A stretch of DNA of 64,000 nt, from contig NZ_JAAXCY010000011.1 in NCBI RefSeq assembly GCF_014230465.1, positions 62,001-126,000 of the forward strand, given 5' to 3'. The position numbers and the translations under genes were made by a program. Under the pieces are notes generated by a model. That model was not told the DNA's origin, did not search any database, and worked only from the letters and a program-made list of their open reading frames with translations. This document shows, one piece after another, positions 40,060 through 50,568 of the stretch (position 1 is its first letter; every line of letters starts with the position of its first letter). The stretch comes from Pseudomonas cremoris (lineage in GTDB: Bacteria; Pseudomonadota; Gammaproteobacteria; Pseudomonadales; Pseudomonadaceae).

Positions 40060-40104
40060 GCTCAACCTCTATCGGCGCCCAGTGCGCACGGGTCGCACAT
40101 CATA

Positions 40105-40162
40105 CAAAAAAGCCCCGCGCCTGCGAACCCCGCATAGCAGGACTCTGACGGGGGGCTTCTTT
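40105..40162 (-). terminator. Rho-independent terminator of mla operon
   Basis: On the minus strand AAGCCCC...GGGGCTTTTTT with an internal TGC..GCA stem lies between the mlaB stop and the ibaG start. It would separate the mla operon from ibaG-murA. Confidence 0.65.
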
Positions 40163-40173
40163 AATAATGTGTA

Positions 40174-40479
40174 TTAAGGATGCGCCAACAGCTCGGTTAG
40201 ACCGGAAACTTCGGCAATTTCGCGCATGTCTTCAGGCAACGCACGGATGCTGACCGTTTTTTTGGCCGCCTCGGCATCCCGCATGAAGCACAGCAGCAAC
40301 GACAAACCCACACTGCTGGACTTGGTCACCGCCGAGCAATCCAGCACCAGCTCAGGCGCAGTACTGGTTTTGATCAACGCCTGCCCATGCTTTCGCAGGC
40401 CTGGCCCGCTGCGGTAATCCAGCACGCCACTGATGTACAGCTGGCCTGCATCGCCAAGACGAACAGCCGACTCGGTCAT
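40174..40479 (-). CDS. mlaB: STAS-domain protein MlaB
   Basis: A 101-aa cytoplasmic STAS-domain subunit that stabilises the MlaFE transporter. The pattern LVLDCSAVTKSSSVGLSLLLCFMRDAE (in part) is typical, with the usually conserved Thr/Ser in the loop. It is the last gene of the operon, and its start overlaps the mlaC stop by ATGA. In pseudomonads this operon is also called ttg2. Confidence 0.85.
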   Translation of the reverse strand: MTESAVRLGDAGQLYISGVLDYRSGPGLRKHGQALIKTSTAPELVLDCSAVTKSSSVGLSLLLCFMRDAEAAKKTVSIRALPEDMREIAEVSGLTELLAHP

Positions 40480-41126
40480 TGCGCAGGCTTCCCAGCGGCT
40501 TGCTTGTCGGTTTCTTCCTTGGCCTTGGCCACTTCACCGGCCCAACCATTGATGGTCTTGTCCAGGTCGTTGCCATTGCGCTGCATGGCGTCGGCGAACT
40601 GGTCACGGAACAGCTTGCCGATGTTGATGCCATTGATGATCACGTTACGCAGCTTCCACTCGCCGTTGACCTTCTCCAGCGTGTACTGCACAGGGTAGAC
40701 CGCGCCGTTGTTGCCTTTGACGCTCATATTGACGCTGGTGCGGTCGCCCGACTCATCGCCCGCCGGCGCCACGGTAATGCCCTGGTTGTTGTACTCAAGC
40801 AGCGCGTTGCCGTAGAACTGGAACAGGCCCTTCTTGAAGTTTTCCTGGAAAGTCAGCATCTGCGCCGGGGTGGCCTTACGCGAATACTTGACCGTCATGA
40901 TGCTGCGGGAAATACCTTCGGCATCGACCACAGGGCCGACAATGCTGTTCAGCGCGTCGTAGAACTTGGTCGGGTCTTGCTTGTACTGCTCTTTGTTCGC
41001 CGTCAGGTCGGCCAACATCTTGTTGGTCGTGTCCTGCACCAGGTCGTGCGCAGAACCCGCCGCGTTAGCCATCAGCGGCAGCGCTGCAAGCAGTACCAGC
41101 AGGCCACGTCGCAAGGTAGAGATCAT
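40476..41126 (-). CDS. mlaC: Periplasmic phospholipid-binding protein MlaC (Ttg2D)
   Basis: A 216-aa secreted protein with a Sec signal (RRGLLVLLAALPLMANA). It carries phospholipid between the outer-membrane MlaA complex and the inner-membrane MlaFEDB complex. The MlaC/Ttg2 domain is recognised by VQDTTNKMLADLTANKEQYKQD and VVDAEGISRSIMTVKYSRKATPAQMLTFQENF (both in part). ATG at 41126 has GAGGAA about 7 nt upstream and is preferred to the one at 41141 that overlaps mlaD. Confidence 0.9.
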   Translation of the reverse strand: MISTLRRGLLVLLAALPLMANAAGSAHDLVQDTTNKMLADLTANKEQYKQDPTKFYDALNSIVGPVVDAEGISRSIMTVKYSRKATPAQMLTFQENFKKGLFQFYGNALLEYNNQGITVAPAGDESGDRTSVNMSVKGNNGAVYPVQYTLEKVNGEWKLRNVIINGINIGKLFRDQFADAMQRNGNDLDKTINGWAGEVAKAKEETDKQAAGKPAQ

Positions 41127-41137
41127 GAACAGATTCC

Positions 41138-41605
41138 TCATTTGGCGTCTTTATTGACCGTATTGAGCAGGAATTTACCGATCAGGTCCTCAAGCACCAG
41201 CGACGACTGCGTGTCGTGGATGGTCGAACCATCCTTGAGCAGGGCTGTTTCCCCACCCACGCTGACACCGATGTACTTTTCGCCCAGCAGACCCGCAGTG
41301 AGGATAGATGCCGTGGAGTCGGTCGGCAGATTATCTACCTTCTTATCCACTTGCATCGTCACACGGCCAGTGAAGCTGTCGCGATCCAGATCGATTGCCG
41401 TGACCTTGCCGATGGTTACACCAGCCATGGTCACTTTAGCTCTGACAGTCAAACCGGCGATATTGTCGAAGTACGCGTAAAGTTTATAAGTATCGGCGGT
41501 GGGGCTGGCCGAAAGGCCGCTGACTCGCAGGGCCAGCAACAGTAAAGCCAGGATGCCAGCCAGCAAGAAAAGGCCGACACCGATTTCCACAGTGCGGTTT
41601 TGCAT
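41138..41605 (-). CDS. mlaD: MCE-domain protein MlaD
   Basis: A 155-aa inner-membrane protein with one N-terminal span (about residues 8-28) and an MCE domain (DNIAGLTVRAKVTMAGVTIGKVTAIDL, in part). It forms the hexameric ring that guides lipid between MlaE and MlaC. Overlaps mlaE by one base. Confidence 0.93.
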   Translation of the reverse strand: MQNRTVEIGVGLFLLAGILALLLLALRVSGLSASPTADTYKLYAYFDNIAGLTVRAKVTMAGVTIGKVTAIDLDRDSFTGRVTMQVDKKVDNLPTDSTASILTAGLLGEKYIGVSVGGETALLKDGSTIHDTQSSLVLEDLIGKFLLNTVNKDAK

Positions 41606-42402
41606 CAGAAATCTCCAAACATCAAGGCGGTCAAAATGAAGTCAAGGCCCAGTACCGCCAGCGAGGCGTACACAACGGTCTTGGTGGTGGCGCGACTGAT
41701 CCCTTCTGAGGTGGGCTCACAGTCATAGCCTTGGAATACGGCGATCCAGGTCACTACAAAGGCGAAGACGATGCTCTTTATGATGCCATTGAGCACGTCA
41801 CCGCTGAAGGTCACGCTGTTTTGCATGTTGGCCCAGTAGGAGCCGTCGTAGACGCCCAGCCAGTCCACCGCCACCCACGAACCGCCCCAGATGCCGACCA
41901 CGCTGAAGATCATCGCCAGCAGTGGGAGAGAAATGAAGCCGGCCCACAGGCGCGGGGCAACAATATACTTGAGCGGGTCCACGCCGATCATTTCCAGGCT
42001 GGACAGCTGCTCGGTGGACTTCATGTTGCCGATCTCGGCAGTGAGCGCAGAACCTGCGCGCCCGGCAAACAGCAAGGCGGTGACCACTGGCCCCAGCTCA
42101 CGCAACAGTGTCAGGGCGACCATCTGCCCCACCGCCTGCTCCGATCCGTAGCTGGAGAGGATATTGAAACCCTGCAACGCCAGCACCATGCCGATGAAAA
42201 CCCCGGAGACAACGATGATCACCAGGGACATCACACCCACAGCGTGCAGCTGCTTGATCAGCAGGCCGAAGCCGCCGCCGATGCCACCGCGACCGAGCAA
42301 GGCGTGGAACAGGAAAATCGTCGAACGGCCTAGCACTTCGACGATGTCGATGCCCGAGCGGCCGAAAAGGCGAACCTTCTCGATGAGAGATGTCTTGCGC
42401 AT
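41605..42402 (-). CDS. mlaE: Phospholipid ABC transporter permease MlaE
   Basis: A 265-aa multi-span permease. It contains the MlaE/permease motifs [31 protein letters not shown] (in part), [27 protein letters not shown] (in part) and a C-terminal [20 protein letters not shown] end. Pairs with MlaF. One-base overlaps with both neighbours. Confidence 0.93.
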   Translation of the reverse strand: MRKTSLIEKVRLFGRSGIDIVEVLGRSTIFLFHALLGRGGIGGGFGLLIKQLHAVGVMSLVIIVVSGVFIGMVLALQGFNILSSYGSEQAVGQMVALTLLRELGPVVTALLFAGRAGSALTAEIGNMKSTEQLSSLEMIGVDPLKYIVAPRLWAGFISLPLLAMIFSVVGIWGGSWVAVDWLGVYDGSYWANMQNSVTFSGDVLNGIIKSIVFAFVVTWIAVFQGYDCEPTSEGISRATTKTVVYASLAVLGLDFILTALMFGDF

Positions 42403-43211
42403 CAGCGCTTCCCCAGAAGATCTGAGCGGTAGTCCGCTGCCGGAAAGTGAAACGGCACAGGGCCATCGGGATCGCCAGTCATGAATTGGCGAATGCGCGG
42501 GTTATCGGCGTTCATCAGCTCTTCAGGCGTGCCCTGCCCCAGCACCTGGCCGTCACCGACCACGTAGAGGTAATCGGCAATGCTCGCAGTTTCTGCAAGA
42601 TCGTGGGAAACCACGATGCTGGTGATGCCCAGCGCGTCGTTGAGCAGGCGGATCAGGCGCACGAGGACGCCCATGGCGATCGGGTCCTGGCCGACGAAGG
42701 GCTCGTCGTACATGAGAATCTGCGGGTCGAGGGCAATGGCACGCGCCAGGGCCACACGCCGCTTCATGCCGCCGGACAGTTCATCGGGCATCAGGTCGAT
42801 GGCACCGCGAAGGCCTACGGCCTGCAGTTTCAGCAACACGATGTCACGAATCATTTCGTCGGACAGCTGGGTATGCACCCGCAGCGGGAAGGCTACGTTT
42901 TCGAAAACGTCGAGGTCGGTGAACAGCGCGCCACTCTGGAACAGCACGCCCATGTGCTTGCGCGCATCGAACAGATCACTGCGCGACAGCGTCGGCAAAT
43001 TCTGGCCGTTGACCCACACTTCGCCGGCGCTGGGGCGCAGCTGCATACCCATTAGCCGCAACAGGGTGGTCTTGCCGCAACCGGAAGGCCCCATGATGCC
43101 CGTGACCTTGCCGCGGGGAATGCGAATATCGACGTTATTGAAGATGCTGCGCGTCCCGCGCTTGAAGGTCAGTCCCTTCAGCTCGACCGCGTAGGCGTTA
43201 TCGGCACTCAT
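42402..43211 (-). CDS. mlaF: Phospholipid ABC transporter ATPase MlaF
   Basis: A 269-aa ABC ATPase that powers retrograde or anterograde lipid transport for outer-membrane asymmetry. Walker [10 protein letters not shown] at residues 41-49, signature LSGGMKRR at 145-152, Walker B ILMYDEPF at 165-172. First gene of the operon, with GGAGA upstream of the ATG at 43211. In P. putida the ttg2 operon was first described in connection with toluene tolerance. Confidence 0.94.
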   Translation of the reverse strand: MSADNAYAVELKGLTFKRGTRSIFNNVDIRIPRGKVTGIMGPSGCGKTTLLRLMGMQLRPSAGEVWVNGQNLPTLSRSDLFDARKHMGVLFQSGALFTDLDVFENVAFPLRVHTQLSDEMIRDIVLLKLQAVGLRGAIDLMPDELSGGMKRRVALARAIALDPQILMYDEPFVGQDPIAMGVLVRLIRLLNDALGITSIVVSHDLAETASIADYLYVVGDGQVLGQGTPEELMNADNPRIRQFMTGDPDGPVPFHFPAADYRSDLLGKR

Positions 43212-43519
43212 CTAATCTCCTTGGGATGCAGCCTCTCGCTCAGACACCACGCTTGCGACAAACGTTTGCAATGCTTGTGCATAACCGCGCAATAAATAGC
43301 CACATGGGCAGAGCGGACCGAACTGGCGGCGAACTATATCACTGCTGGTACAACGCGCCCAAGGCCGGAACGGTGCTTGTTCAGATTGGAGACAGGGAAA
43401 AAACGTTGCTGAGCATGAATCTCACGCGCCCACCGAATAAAGGCTGACGAACTTACGTGAGGGAATCGATCATTACCGCTATAATCGCCGACTTTTCGTC
43501 AGGCTATACGATTTCAGAC
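43212..43519. other. Divergent intergenic region between mlaF and kdsD
   Basis: A 308-nt control region. On the plus strand a consensus -10 TATAAT lies at 43480-43485 with a weak TTACGT as -35, placing a start about 30 nt before the kdsD ATG. I see no clear mlaF promoter hexamers and no gene. Confidence 0.45.
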
Positions 43520-44494
43520 ATGAGCCAATCCAGCGACCTTATTCAATCCGCACAACGCACCATCCGCCTTGAGCTTGAAGCCGTGGAAGGCTTGCTGGCG
43601 CATATCGACGCAGATTTCGTACGCGCCTGCGAGATGATTCTGGCCAGCAAAGGCCGCGTTGTCGTGGTAGGCATGGGCAAGTCGGGCCACGTCGGCAACA
43701 AGATCGCCGCCACCCTGGCCAGCACCGGAACCACCGCTTTTTTTGTACATCCCGCCGAAGCCAGCCACGGCGACATGGGCATGATCACCAAGGATGACAT
43801 CATCCTGGCACTGTCCAACTCCGGCACCACCAACGAAATTGTGACCCTGCTGCCGTTGATCAAGCGCCTGGGCATCAAGATGATCAGCGTAACCGGCAAC
43901 CCGGAGTCGACACTGGCCAAGGCAGCCGAGGTGAACCTGAATGTTCACGTTGCCCATGAGGCTTGCCCGCTGAACCTGGCACCGACCTCCTCCACCACCG
44001 CTGCCTTGGTCATGGGTGATGCCCTGGCCGTCGCGCTGCTGGAAGCACGTGGATTTACCGCTGAAGACTTCGCGTTTTCCCACCCGGGTGGCGCCCTGGG
44101 CCGCCGCCTGCTGCTGAAAGTGGAAAACGTCATGCACTCGGGTGATGAACTGCCTCACGTCCAGCGCGGCACTTTGCTGAAGGAAGCGCTGATGGAAATG
44201 ACCCGCAAGGGGCTGGGCATGACCGTGATCCTAGAAGCCGACGGCACCCTGGCCGGAGTGTTCACCGACGGCGATCTGCGCCGCACCCTGGATCGCACCA
44301 TTGATATCCACACCGCAACCATTGATGCGGTAATGACGCCTCACGGCAAGACTGCACGCCCTGAAATGTTGGCAGCCGAAGCATTGAAGATCATGGAAGA
44401 CCACAAGATCGGCGCGCTGGTGGTGGTCGATAGCAGCAACCACCCGATTGGCGCCCTGAACATGCACGACTTGCTGCGTGCGGGAGTGATGTAA
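43520..44494 (+). CDS. kdsD: Arabinose-5-phosphate isomerase KdsD
   Basis: Converts ribulose 5-phosphate to arabinose 5-phosphate, the Kdo precursor for LPS. It is 324 aa: an SIS domain with GMGKSGHVGNK at residues 51-61 and SNSGTTNE at 99-106, followed by two CBS domains in about residues 205-324. ATG at 43520 (MSQSSDLIQ) matches the family length; upstream codons cross the promoter. It abuts kdsC directly. Confidence 0.95.
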   Translation: MSQSSDLIQSAQRTIRLELEAVEGLLAHIDADFVRACEMILASKGRVVVVGMGKSGHVGNKIAATLASTGTTAFFVHPAEASHGDMGMITKDDIILALSNSGTTNEIVTLLPLIKRLGIKMISVTGNPESTLAKAAEVNLNVHVAHEACPLNLAPTSSTTAALVMGDALAVALLEARGFTAEDFAFSHPGGALGRRLLLKVENVMHSGDELPHVQRGTLLKEALMEMTRKGLGMTVILEADGTLAGVFTDGDLRRTLDRTIDIHTATIDAVMTPHGKTARPEMLAAEALKIMEDHKIGALVVVDSSNHPIGALNMHDLLRAGVM

Positions 44495-45019
44495 ATGACT
44501 GGCGACCTGCTGCAACGCGGCAAGCACATCAAACTGGCAATCTTTGACGTCGACGGCGTACTGACCGATGGCCGCCTGTACTTCCTGGAAGATGGCAGTG
44601 AATTCAAGACCTTCAACACCCTCGACGGTCAGGGCATCAAGATGCTGATGGCGGCGGGCGTGCAAACGGCGATTATCAGCGGCAGAAAAACCCCCGTTGT
44701 GGAACGTCGCGCACAAAACCTGGGGATTCCTCACCTGTATCAGGGCCGCGAGGATAAACTGGTGGTTCTGGACGAGCTTCTTGGCCAACTCAACCTAAGC
44801 TATGAGCAGGTCGCATATTTAGGCGATGACCTGCCCGACTTGCCGGTAATCCGTCGAGTGGGCCTGGGCATGGCCGTCGCCAATGCGGCGTCGTTTGTTC
44901 GCGAGCACGCCCATGGCATCACCACCGCCCGTGGCGGCGAAGGTGCCGCCCGCGAGTTCTGCGAACTGATCCTGCGCGCCCAAGGCAGCCTTGAAGCGGC
45001 CCACGCCGCCTACCTATAG
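44495..45019 (+). CDS. kdsC: KDO-8-phosphate phosphatase KdsC
   Basis: HAD-family phosphatase of 174 aa that frees Kdo from Kdo 8-phosphate. The nucleophile Asp18 and Asp20 are in FDVDGVLTDG; further motifs are AIISGRKTPVVERRA and YLGDDLPDLPV. The C0-cap-less size fits the tetrameric subclass. Its ATG directly follows the kdsD stop. Confidence 0.95.
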   Translation: MTGDLLQRGKHIKLAIFDVDGVLTDGRLYFLEDGSEFKTFNTLDGQGIKMLMAAGVQTAIISGRKTPVVERRAQNLGIPHLYQGREDKLVVLDELLGQLNLSYEQVAYLGDDLPDLPVIRRVGLGMAVANAASFVREHAHGITTARGGEGAAREFCELILRAQGSLEAAHAAYL

Positions 45020-45027
45020 AGCGTTTT

Positions 45028-45600
45028 ATGCTGAGCAAAAAGATTCGCAACTTCCTGCTATTCGGGGTCATTGCCGCGCTGTTCCTGGCGGTGGGCTACT
45101 GGAATATCAGCCCGGAGCGCTTCCTCGACCAACCGGCTGCACAGGTTGATGAGGGAGCTATCGACTATTACGCGATCAACGCCAAAAGCGTGCAGTTCCT
45201 GCCAGACGGCAAGGTGCAGTACGAAATGACCTCGGACAAGGTTGAACACCTGAAGGCTACCGAAGTCACTCTACTGACCAACCCGGACATGAACATCTAC
45301 CGTGGCACCGAGTTCCCATGGCACGTCACCAGCAAGCGTGGCGAGGTCAACCCGGACGGCACCGAGGTAGAACTGATCGACTCCGTGCGCGTTGCGCGCA
45401 CCGACGACAAGAATCGCGACACCGTGATTACCAGCAGTCGCATGACCGTATTCCCGCAGAAGCAATATGCGCAGACCGAGCAAGACGTTAGAATCGACGG
45501 CGCTGGCGGTGTATCGACTGGCAAAGGAATGAAAGCGTATTTGAAAGAAAGCAGGATACACCTGCTATCGAACGTAAGAGGACAGTATGAGGCTCGTTAA
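45028..45600 (+). CDS. lptC: LPS export protein LptC
   Basis: Bitopic inner-membrane protein of 190 aa. It has an N-terminal span (LLFGVIAALFLAVGYW) and a beta-jellyroll periplasmic domain that joins LptB2FG to LptA. Sequence features: YAINAKSVQFLPDGKVQYEMTSDKVEHL (in part). Overlaps lptA by 14 nt. Confidence 0.92.
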   Translation: MLSKKIRNFLLFGVIAALFLAVGYWNISPERFLDQPAAQVDEGAIDYYAINAKSVQFLPDGKVQYEMTSDKVEHLKATEVTLLTNPDMNIYRGTEFPWHVTSKRGEVNPDGTEVELIDSVRVARTDDKNRDTVITSSRMTVFPQKQYAQTEQDVRIDGAGGVSTGKGMKAYLKESRIHLLSNVRGQYEAR

Positions 45601-46120
45601 AACTCTCCCTATTTTGCTCGGTCTGGGCGCAGCACTGGGAAGCGTGAGCGCCTGGGCTCTGCCGAACGATAGCCAGCAGCCGATCCACATCTCCGCTGAC
45701 GATGCGCAACTGGACGACAAGCAAGGCGTTGCCACTTACACAGGCGGCGTGATCATCACCCAGGGCTCGATGAAGATCACCGGTAACACGGTCACCCTGA
45801 CTCGCACGCAGTCCGGCGACATCGACGTGGTGACCTCGGTGGGCAACCTGGCTTACTTCGAGCAAAAGCAGGCGGCTACCGATACAGCGCCAATGAAGGG
45901 CTACGGCAAGACCATCCAGTATCATGCCCAGCAAAACCGCATTGTCCTGATCGACCAAGCCAAGGTCCTCAGCCCCGATGGCAACTCCACGGAAGGTGAA
46001 AAAATCACCTATGACACCGTGAAACAGGTCGCCAACGCCGGCCGTGCCAATGGCAGCAAGGTGACAGCACCACGTCCACGTATCGACATGGTTATCCAGC
46101 CGAAGAAGAAGGCCGAGTAA
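45587..46120 (+). CDS. lptA: LPS transport periplasmic protein LptA (LptH)
   Basis: A 177-aa periplasmic protein with a signal peptide ([18 protein letters not shown]) and an OstA-like jellyroll ([36 protein letters not shown], in part). It bridges LptC and LptD. Called LptH in P. aeruginosa. The TAA stop shares a base with the lptB ATG. Confidence 0.93.
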   Translation: MRLVKTLPILLGLGAALGSVSAWALPNDSQQPIHISADDAQLDDKQGVATYTGGVIITQGSMKITGNTVTLTRTQSGDIDVVTSVGNLAYFEQKQAATDTAPMKGYGKTIQYHAQQNRIVLIDQAKVLSPDGNSTEGEKITYDTVKQVANAGRANGSKVTAPRPRIDMVIQPKKKAE

Positions 46121-46845
46121 TGGCAACCCTGAAAGCCCAGCATCTGGCCAAGGCCTATAAAAGCCGTCAGGTCGTGCGCGACGTCAGCCTGTCGATCGAC
46201 AGCGGCCAGATCGTCGGCTTGCTCGGCCCTAACGGCGCCGGCAAGACTACTTGCTTCTACATGATCGTCGGCCTGGTCCAGGCCGACCAGGGTCGTGTAT
46301 TGATCGACGACCTGGACGTCAGCCACCAGCCGATGCACGGTCGTGCTCGTGCGGGTATCGGCTATCTTCCCCAAGAAGCGTCGATCTTCCGCAAACTATC
46401 GGTTGCCGACAACATCATGGCGATCCTCGAGACCCGCAAGGAACTCGACCGTGACGGCCGCCGCAAAGAGCTGGAAAGCCTGCTGCAGGAATTCCACATC
46501 AACCACATCCGCGACAACCTCGGCATGAGCCTGTCCGGTGGTGAGCGCCGTCGCGTGGAAATCGCCCGAGCCCTGGCCACTGCGCCCAAGTTCATCCTGC
46601 TGGACGAACCGTTTGCCGGCGTCGACCCTATTTCGGTCGGCGACATCAAGCAGATCATCCACCACCTCAAGGCCAAGGGCATCGGTGTATTGATCACCGA
46701 CCACAACGTGCGTGAAACCCTCGATATCTGCGAAACCGCCTATATCGTCAACGACGGCCAGCTGATCGCCGAAGGTGACTCCGCCACCATCCTGGCAAAC
46801 GAACTGGTCAAGGAAGTGTACCTGGGTCACGAGTTCCGCCTGTAA
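46120..46845 (+). CDS. lptB: LPS export ABC transporter ATPase LptB
   Basis: A 241-aa ABC ATPase. Walker [10 protein letters not shown] at residues 36-44, signature [15 protein letters not shown] and Walker [14 protein letters not shown]. Works as a dimer with LptFG, which are encoded elsewhere. It ends the kdsD-lptB set. Confidence 0.96.
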   Translation: MATLKAQHLAKAYKSRQVVRDVSLSIDSGQIVGLLGPNGAGKTTCFYMIVGLVQADQGRVLIDDLDVSHQPMHGRARAGIGYLPQEASIFRKLSVADNIMAILETRKELDRDGRRKELESLLQEFHINHIRDNLGMSLSGGERRRVEIARALATAPKFILLDEPFAGVDPISVGDIKQIIHHLKAKGIGVLITDHNVRETLDICETAYIVNDGQLIAEGDSATILANELVKEVYLGHEFRL

Positions 46846-46923
46846 ACACCGTGGTGTCACGGCCGCTCGCCAAGGCGCGCGGGAGTCAATGAAAACCTCC
46901 GGATTTTTATTGTTACCGCGCTC

Positions 46924-46954
46924 TAGGCAAAGCCCCCGATATCAGGCATATAAT
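46924..46954 (+). promoter_or_regulatory. Candidate promoter for rpoN
   Basis: A perfect TATAAT at 46949-46954 with only a poor -35 (TAGGCA at 46924-46929, 19-bp spacing), about 75 nt before the rpoN ATG in the 185-nt lptB-rpoN gap. Confidence 0.35.
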
Positions 46955-47030
46955 TTGCTTATGTTTGGCGCTCACGCGCCCTGTCGTGGATGGCGCATTG
47001 CGCCGGCGAATAAGGTGTTAAGCCCCTGCC

Positions 47031-48524
47031 ATGAAACCATCGCTAGTCCTGAGAATGGGCCAGCAGCTGACGATGACACCGCAGCTGCAACAGGCCATCC
47101 GCCTGCTTCAATTGTCGACCCTGGACCTGCAACAGGAAATCCAGGAGGCCTTGGAGTCCAATCCGATGCTCGAACGCCAGGAAGAAGGCGACGACTTCGA
47201 TAATGCAGACCCGCTGGCCGACAACATCGAGCAAAAACCCAATTCTGACGTGCAGGAACCGTCCTATCAGGAAACCGCCCCTACGGTGGACAACCTAGAG
47301 GAAGGCGAATGGAACGAACGCATTCCCAACGAGCTTCCGGTCGACACCGCCTGGGAAGACGTCTACCAGACCAGTGCCAGCAGCCTGCCCAGCAACGACG
47401 ATGACGAGTGGGACTTCACCACCCGCACCTCCGCTGGCGAGAGCCTGCAGAGCCATCTGCTGTGGCAACTGAACCTTGCGCCAATGTCGGACACCGATCG
47501 GCTGATCGCTGTAACCCTGATCGATTGCATCAACAACCAGGGCTACCTGGACGAGACCCTTGAAGAGATTCTTGAGGCGTTCGACCCGGAACTGGACATT
47601 GAGCTGGACGAAATCGAAGCCGTCCTGCACCGCATCCAGCAATTCGAGCCGGCCGGCATTGGCGCTCGCACCCTCAGTGAATGCCTGCTGCTGCAATTGC
47701 GCCAACTGCCAGCCAAGACGCCGTGGCTCAGCGAAGCCCAGCGCCTGGTCACCGACTACATCGACCTGTTGGGCAGCCGCGACTACAGCCAATTGATGCG
47801 CCGCATGAAGCTCAAGGAAGACGACCTGCGCCAGGTCATCGAGCTGGTACAAAGCCTGAACCCGCGCCCGGGCTCGCAGATCGAGTCCAGCGAAGCCGAA
47901 TACGTCGTCCCCGACGTGATCGTGCGCAAGGACAACGAGCGCTGGCTGGTAGAACTGAACCAGGAGTCGGTGCCACGCCTGCGGGTCAATCCGCAATACG
48001 CCGGATTTGTGCGTCGCGCCGACACCAGCGCCGACAACACCTTCATGCGCAACCAGTTGCAGGAAGCCCGCTGGTTCATCAAGAGCCTGCAAAGCCGTAA
48101 CGAAACGCTGATGAAAGTCGCCACCCAGATCGTCGAGCACCAGCGCGGCTTCCTGGAATACGGCGATGAAGCGATGAAACCCCTGGTTCTGCATGACATC
48201 GCCGAGGCGGTGGGCATGCACGAATCGACGATTTCCCGAGTAACCACACAAAAGTTCATGCATACCCCACGAGGGATATATGAACTGAAATACTTTTTCT
48301 CCAGCCATGTCAGCACCTCCGAAGGCGGCGAATGCTCGTCCACGGCGATCCGCGCGATCATCAAAAAACTGGTTGCCGCGGAAAATCAGAAAAAGCCGTT
48401 GAGTGACAGCAAGATCGCTGGTTTACTGGAGGCACAAGGCATTCAGGTCGCCCGTCGAACCGTCGCCAAGTACCGCGAATCCCTTGGGATCGCGCCTTCC
48501 AGCGAGCGCAAGCGTTTGATGTGA
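47031..48524 (+). CDS. rpoN: RNA polymerase sigma-54 factor RpoN
   Basis: A 497-aa alternative sigma factor for nitrogen, motility and carbon genes. The glutamine-rich region I ([23 protein letters not shown], in part) receives enhancer-binding proteins, followed by an acidic linker, a core-binding region and the C-terminal RpoN box [10 protein letters not shown] at residues 474-483. It heads the usual rpoN-hpf-ptsN-rapZ-ptsO operon. Confidence 0.97.
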   Translation: MKPSLVLRMGQQLTMTPQLQQAIRLLQLSTLDLQQEIQEALESNPMLERQEEGDDFDNADPLADNIEQKPNSDVQEPSYQETAPTVDNLEEGEWNERIPNELPVDTAWEDVYQTSASSLPSNDDDEWDFTTRTSAGESLQSHLLWQLNLAPMSDTDRLIAVTLIDCINNQGYLDETLEEILEAFDPELDIELDEIEAVLHRIQQFEPAGIGARTLSECLLLQLRQLPAKTPWLSEAQRLVTDYIDLLGSRDYSQLMRRMKLKEDDLRQVIELVQSLNPRPGSQIESSEAEYVVPDVIVRKDNERWLVELNQESVPRLRVNPQYAGFVRRADTSADNTFMRNQLQEARWFIKSLQSRNETLMKVATQIVEHQRGFLEYGDEAMKPLVLHDIAEAVGMHESTISRVTTQKFMHTPRGIYELKYFFSSHVSTSEGGECSSTAIRAIIKKLVAAENQKKPLSDSKIAGLLEAQGIQVARRTVAKYRESLGIAPSSERKRLM

Positions 48525-48599
48525 CGGGCGGGCCATAGCGTTCCAGTGGCAGGCACCCCGGCCTGCCGCTTTATGCACTGGCAACGAAGGAGAAGCTGT

Positions 48600-48905
48600 A
48601 TGCAAGTCAACATCAGTGGACACCATGTAGAAGTCACCCCTCCACTGCGCGACTACGTCGAGCAGAAGCTGAAAAGGCTTGAGGGTCATTTTGACAAGAT
48701 CACCAATGTGCAAGTGATCATGAAGGTCGACAAACTTCAGCAGAAAATCGAAGCGACCCTACAGATTCCCGGTGGCGAAGTAGTCGCCAATGCCGAGCAT
48801 GAAGACATGTATGCATCGATCGATGCCTTGACTGACAAGCTTGACCGCCAACTTAAAAAGCATAAGGAAAAGCAGCAGAGCCTTCTTCAGGGCACAGGCC
48901 GCTAA
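48600..48905 (+). CDS. hpf: Ribosome hibernation promoting factor HPF
   Basis: A 101-aa short-form HPF/YfiA protein that binds the 30S subunit in stationary phase and helps form inactive 100S ribosomes. The MQVNISGHHVEVTPPLRDYV start (in part) is typical; a long form with a C-terminal dimerisation domain is not present. ATG at 48600 follows GGAGAAGC. Lies 75 nt after rpoN. Confidence 0.92.
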   Translation: MQVNISGHHVEVTPPLRDYVEQKLKRLEGHFDKITNVQVIMKVDKLQQKIEATLQIPGGEVVANAEHEDMYASIDALTDKLDRQLKKHKEKQQSLLQGTGR

Positions 48906-48917
48906 CACTCCCCACCC

Positions 48918-49382
48918 ATGATTCGACTTGAAACCATCCTGACCCCCGGCCGTTCCCTTGTGAACGTGCCGGGCGGCAGTAAAAAGAAAGCCCTCGAACA
49001 AATTGCCAACCTGATCGCGCGCGAAGTGCCAGATCTGGAGATGCAAGATGTCTTCGACGCTCTGATTGCTCGTGAAAAACTTGGATCAACCGGTTTTGGT
49101 AACGGCATCGCCATTCCTCACTGCCGCCTCAAAGGCTGCGAGACACCCGTCAGCGCATTGCTGCACTTGGAAGCACCCATCGATTTTGACGCCATCGACG
49201 GCGCCCCGGTAGACCTGCTGTTTGTACTGCTGGTCCCGCAGGCTGCCACCGATGCGCACCTGGAACTGCTTCGGCAGATCGCCAGCATGCTCGACCGCAA
49301 GGAAGTACGCGACAAACTGCGCAGTGCCAGCAGCAATGAGGCGCTGTACCAGGTTGTCCTGGATGAACAGAACGGGCAGTAA
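48918..49382 (+). CDS. ptsN: Nitrogen PTS EIIA protein PtsN
   Basis: A 154-aa phosphoacceptor of the nitrogen-related PTS. The phosphorylated His68 is in [11 protein letters not shown]. In pseudomonads it regulates carbon and potassium-related functions without transporting sugar. Precedes rapZ by 2 nt. Confidence 0.94.
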   Translation: MIRLETILTPGRSLVNVPGGSKKKALEQIANLIAREVPDLEMQDVFDALIAREKLGSTGFGNGIAIPHCRLKGCETPVSALLHLEAPIDFDAIDGAPVDLLFVLLVPQAATDAHLELLRQIASMLDRKEVRDKLRSASSNEALYQVVLDEQNGQ

Positions 49383-49384
49383 TC

Positions 49385-50242
49385 ATGCGTTTGATCATCG
49401 TCAGCGGCCGCTCCGGCTCGGGTAAAAGTACCGCCCTCAACGTTCTTGAGGACAACGGTTTCTATTGCATCGACAACCTGCCCGCTGGCCTGCTGCCTGA
49501 ACTGGCGGAACGCGCGCTGATCCATACTGAACTGGCCCAGCCCCTGGTCGCCGTTTCGATCGATGCCCGCAACCTGCCCAGCCATCTTGAACGTTTCCCG
49601 ATATTGCTTGAAGAAGTCAGGGCCAAGCATATTCATTGTGATGTGCTGTACCTGGATGCCGACGAAGAGACCTTGCTCAAGCGTTTCTCCGAGACACGTC
49701 GACGCCACCCCCTCAGCAGCCCACATCGCTCCCTGGCCGAAGCCATCGAAGATGAAACCAAGCTGCTGGGCCCGATCATTGACCTCGCCGATCTCAAGAT
49801 CAACACCACCAGCCTCAACCTGTACCAGTTGCGCGATGCCATCAAGCTACGCCTGCTGAATCAGCCGGAACCCGGCACTGCGTTTCTCGTGGAGTCTTTT
49901 GGGTTCAAACGGGGCATGCCGGTGGATGCCGACCTGGTGTTCGACGTGCGCTGCCTGCCCAACCCCTATTGGAAGCCGGAGCTGCGCGAGCAATCCGGGC
50001 TGGATCAACCGGTGGCCGAGTATTTGGCGGCGCAACCGGACGTAGAAGAGATGTTCCAGGACATTTCCAGCTACTTACTCAAGTGGCTGCCGCGTTTTGC
50101 CGCCAGCAACCGGGCCTATGTCACCATCGCTATTGGTTGCACCGGCGGCCACCACCGCTCGGTCTACCTGACCGAGCGTTTGGGCCAGGTGCTACAAAAA
50201 ACCCTCAAGAACGTCCAGGTCCGCCACCGCGACCTTAGCTGA
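49385..50242 (+). CDS. rapZ: RNase adapter / nucleotide-binding protein RapZ
   Basis: A 285-aa protein. N-terminal P-loop GRSGSGKS at residues 8-15 and DARNLP block, with a C-terminal domain holding the conserved [14 protein letters not shown]. In enterics it binds GlmZ/GlmY RNAs and glucosamine-6-phosphate; pseudomonads lack those sRNAs as far as known, so the RNA partner here is unclear. Confidence 0.92.
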   Translation: MRLIIVSGRSGSGKSTALNVLEDNGFYCIDNLPAGLLPELAERALIHTELAQPLVAVSIDARNLPSHLERFPILLEEVRAKHIHCDVLYLDADEETLLKRFSETRRRHPLSSPHRSLAEAIEDETKLLGPIIDLADLKINTTSLNLYQLRDAIKLRLLNQPEPGTAFLVESFGFKRGMPVDADLVFDVRCLPNPYWKPELREQSGLDQPVAEYLAAQPDVEEMFQDISSYLLKWLPRFAASNRAYVTIAIGCTGGHHRSVYLTERLGQVLQKTLKNVQVRHRDLS

Positions 50243-50258
50243 AAGGAACACCTGCGCG

Positions 50259-50531
50259 ATGCCCGCTCTGGAAATTGAAATCATCAACAAGCTGGGCCTG
50301 CATGCCCGTGCCTCGGCCAAATTCGTCGGGGTTGCCGGGCAGTTTCCCTGCCAGATTCGCGCCGGGCGCACGCCGGAATCCATGGTCGATGGCAAAAGCA
50401 TCATGGCCATGATGATGTTAGCCGCTGGCAAGGGCACCAAGATTCATTTGAAAACCGAAGGCGAGCAAGAAGACGAAGCAATGAACGCGCTTGTGGCGCT
50501 GATCAATAACTTCTTTGATGAGGGTGAGTAA
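50259..50531 (+). CDS. ptsO: HPr-like nitrogen PTS phosphocarrier NPr
   Basis: A 90-aa HPr-fold protein. The active His15 is in KLGLHARAS, and the Ser47-region reads GKSIMAMMML. It carries phosphate from PtsP (not here) to PtsN. Last gene of the rpoN operon. A hairpin GTGAAGCCG-CAA-CGGCTTCAC (50552-50572) without a T-run follows. Confidence 0.93.
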   Translation: MPALEIEIINKLGLHARASAKFVGVAGQFPCQIRAGRTPESMVDGKSIMAMMMLAAGKGTKIHLKTEGEQEDEAMNALVALINNFFDEGE

Positions 50532-50568
50532 ACCCACCCTTTGAGACGGGCGTGAAGCCGCAACGGCT

